NCBI GenBank assembly: GCA_016784425.1
Contig: JADHUQ010000123.1
Location: forward strand, 1-7,108
Reading direction: 5' to 3'
DNA length: 7,108 bases
Source: Candidatus Delongbacteria bacterium
Lineage (GTDB): Bacteria; CAIWAD01; BS150m-G50
Below are positions 6,066 to 7,108 of the stretch, piece by piece; position 1 is the first letter of the stretch; each line of letters begins with the position of its first letter. A program made the position numbers and the translations under genes. The notes below the pieces were generated by a model that worked only from the letters and a program-made list of their open reading frames with translations, did not search any database and was not told the origin of the DNA.

Positions 6066-7108
6066 ATGGATAGTTTTTCTATCGAAGGCATGTTTGAGTA
6101 CAAGGGCAAACTCACCGGGCTGGTAAAGAAGCAGCTGCTACGGGCCTATCGCGATTTATATTTCTATCTGCGTGACCAACGGGAAAAGGGAAATCTGCCG
6201 GTTTCTCAGGTTGAGTACCTTGCTGATGACGAGCTGGCCAACAACATTTACAAAAACAAATACTATCTGCGTGACAGTCAGGGTGAACTGCTGGAGTTCC
6301 GCCCGGAGGATGTTTTTCTCCGTATCGCTGCTTTCGTAGCCGCCGTAGAAAACGACACCGAAACCCGCCGTCGCTGGGGTAAAGCTTTCTACAATGATCT
6401 CTATGAGAGCCATTTTTTACCTGGTGGACGGGTAATGGCGGGTGCCGGCGATCTCTACCGACTCAAAACACTGGCTAACTGCTTCGCTACGGTTATCGAA
6501 CATGATGACATCGAGTCGATCTATGATGCGGCTTATGAATGCGCCCGCACTTATTCTTACGGCGGTGGTATCGGGGTGGATATGACCCCGCTGCGCCCCC
6601 GCAATTCAATCGTTCACAACGCATCCGATTCCTCTACCGGTTCGGTCTCCTTCATGGAGCTGTTCAGCCTGACCACAGGTCTGATCGGCCAGTCCGGACG
6701 GCGCGGTGCGCTGATGCTGACAATCGATGTTAAGCACCCAGATGTGCTTGATTTTATAGATGTTAAGAAAAAGCCAAACTGGGTCACCGCCCAGATCATT
6801 GAGCAGGCCCGCTGGTCAAAACAGTTCAATGATGCACAGCTCGCAGAACTTGAGAAAATGGTGGCGGAAAACACCCAGGTTCGTTTCGCCAACACCAGCG
6901 TCAAAGTCACCGACGAATTCATGCAGGCGGTTGAAGAACAGAACCGTTTCGGGCAAAGGAGAGTGTTACTCTACCGCAAACTGGACCGCGCGTTATTGAA
7001 GAGTGCCCCCCAGACAGCGGAACTCCACTATTCCCAGGGCATTCCGTCGCGTGATGTCAGGCAATATCAGTTGTTACAGGACTTCGCCGACCTGGAAGAG
7101 CTGAACAG
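6066..7108 (+). CDS. nrdJ: ribonucleotide reductase large subunit, probably adenosylcobalamin-dependent class II (3' end beyond window)
   Basis: The first 347 residues of a ribonucleotide reductase catalytic subunit, which reduces ribonucleotides to deoxyribonucleotides for DNA synthesis. Seen in order: LPGGRVMAGAG (118-128), LANCFATVI with Cys139 as the likely first redox-active cysteine, GGGIGVDMTPLRPRNS (167-181), SSTGSVSFMELF (189-200), GRRGALML (211-218), HPDVLDFIDVK (224-234) and FANTSVKVTDEFM (274-286). The SVSFM, RRGA and HPDVLDFI style is typical of class II NrdJ. Class II needs vitamin B12 in place of an NrdB partner; the N-x-C-x-E active site that would confirm this is off the window. 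No ATP-cone is evident at the N-terminus. About 37 residues (235-271) are inserted relative to the short NrdJ forms I recall. ATG 6066 has GGTGGA (6053-6058) 7 nt upstream; GTG 6054 is a less likely start. The gene is intact up to the window edge. Confidence 0.85.
   Translation, partial: MDSFSIEGMFEYKGKLTGLVKKQLLRAYRDLYFYLRDQREKGNLPVSQVEYLADDELANNIYKNKYYLRDSQGELLEFRPEDVFLRIAAFVAAVENDTETRRRWGKAFYNDLYESHFLPGGRVMAGAGDLYRLKTLANCFATVIEHDDIESIYDAAYECARTYSYGGGIGVDMTPLRPRNSIVHNASDSSTGSVSFMELFSLTTGLIGQSGRRGALMLTIDVKHPDVLDFIDVKKKPNWVTAQIIEQARWSKQFNDAQLAELEKMVAENTQVRFANTSVKVTDEFMQAVEEQNRFGQRRVLLYRKLDRALLKSAPQTAELHYSQGIPSRDVRQYQLLQDFADLEELN

Overview
The window looks like a chromosomal segment of a gammaproteobacterium, perhaps a Chromatiales-like or sulfur-oxidiser-like lineage. 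This placement is an inference from protein style: a ClpA-type AAA+ protein, an FKBP lipoprotein, a long-type PurC and what looks like a cobalamin-dependent ribonucleotide reductase. Coding regions are moderately GC-rich and use good Shine-Dalgarno sites. No transposase, integrase, tRNA, rRNA or CRISPR array was seen.

Layout. Positions 1-202 are non-coding and carry a short hairpin. Positions 203-2368 (+) encode a 721-residue ClpA-shaped double AAA+ protein in which nearly every catalytic motif is altered. Positions 2574-3080 (-) encode a lipid-anchored FKBP-type prolyl isomerase, convergent with the Clp-like gene. A 309-bp divergent intergenic region follows. Then comes purC (3390-4346, +), with a class I SAM methyltransferase 1 nt downstream (4348-5049, +), probably translationally coupled through a TTG start. 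Next is an unusually long gap, 5050-6065, AT-richer and full of inverted repeats, with no convincing gene. The window ends inside a ribonucleotide reductase large-subunit gene, probably class II nrdJ, starting at 6066 and open at the right edge.

How the genes relate. PurC (purine synthesis) and NrdJ (deoxynucleotide synthesis) are both nucleotide-metabolism genes but are separated by the long gap and probably transcribed separately. The FKBP protein is a likely periplasmic or outer-membrane folding helper. No operon links the Clp-like protein to a ClpP, ClpS or secretion gene within the window.

The two most interesting signals are: (1) the Clp-like protein, an intact long reading frame with matching degeneration in both ATPase modules, which suggests a conserved pseudo-ATPase and not a decaying gene; (2) the leader just upstream of nrdJ, where a 5' segment can pair with the ribosome-binding site around two internal hairpins, and where DnaA-box-like nonamers also lie.
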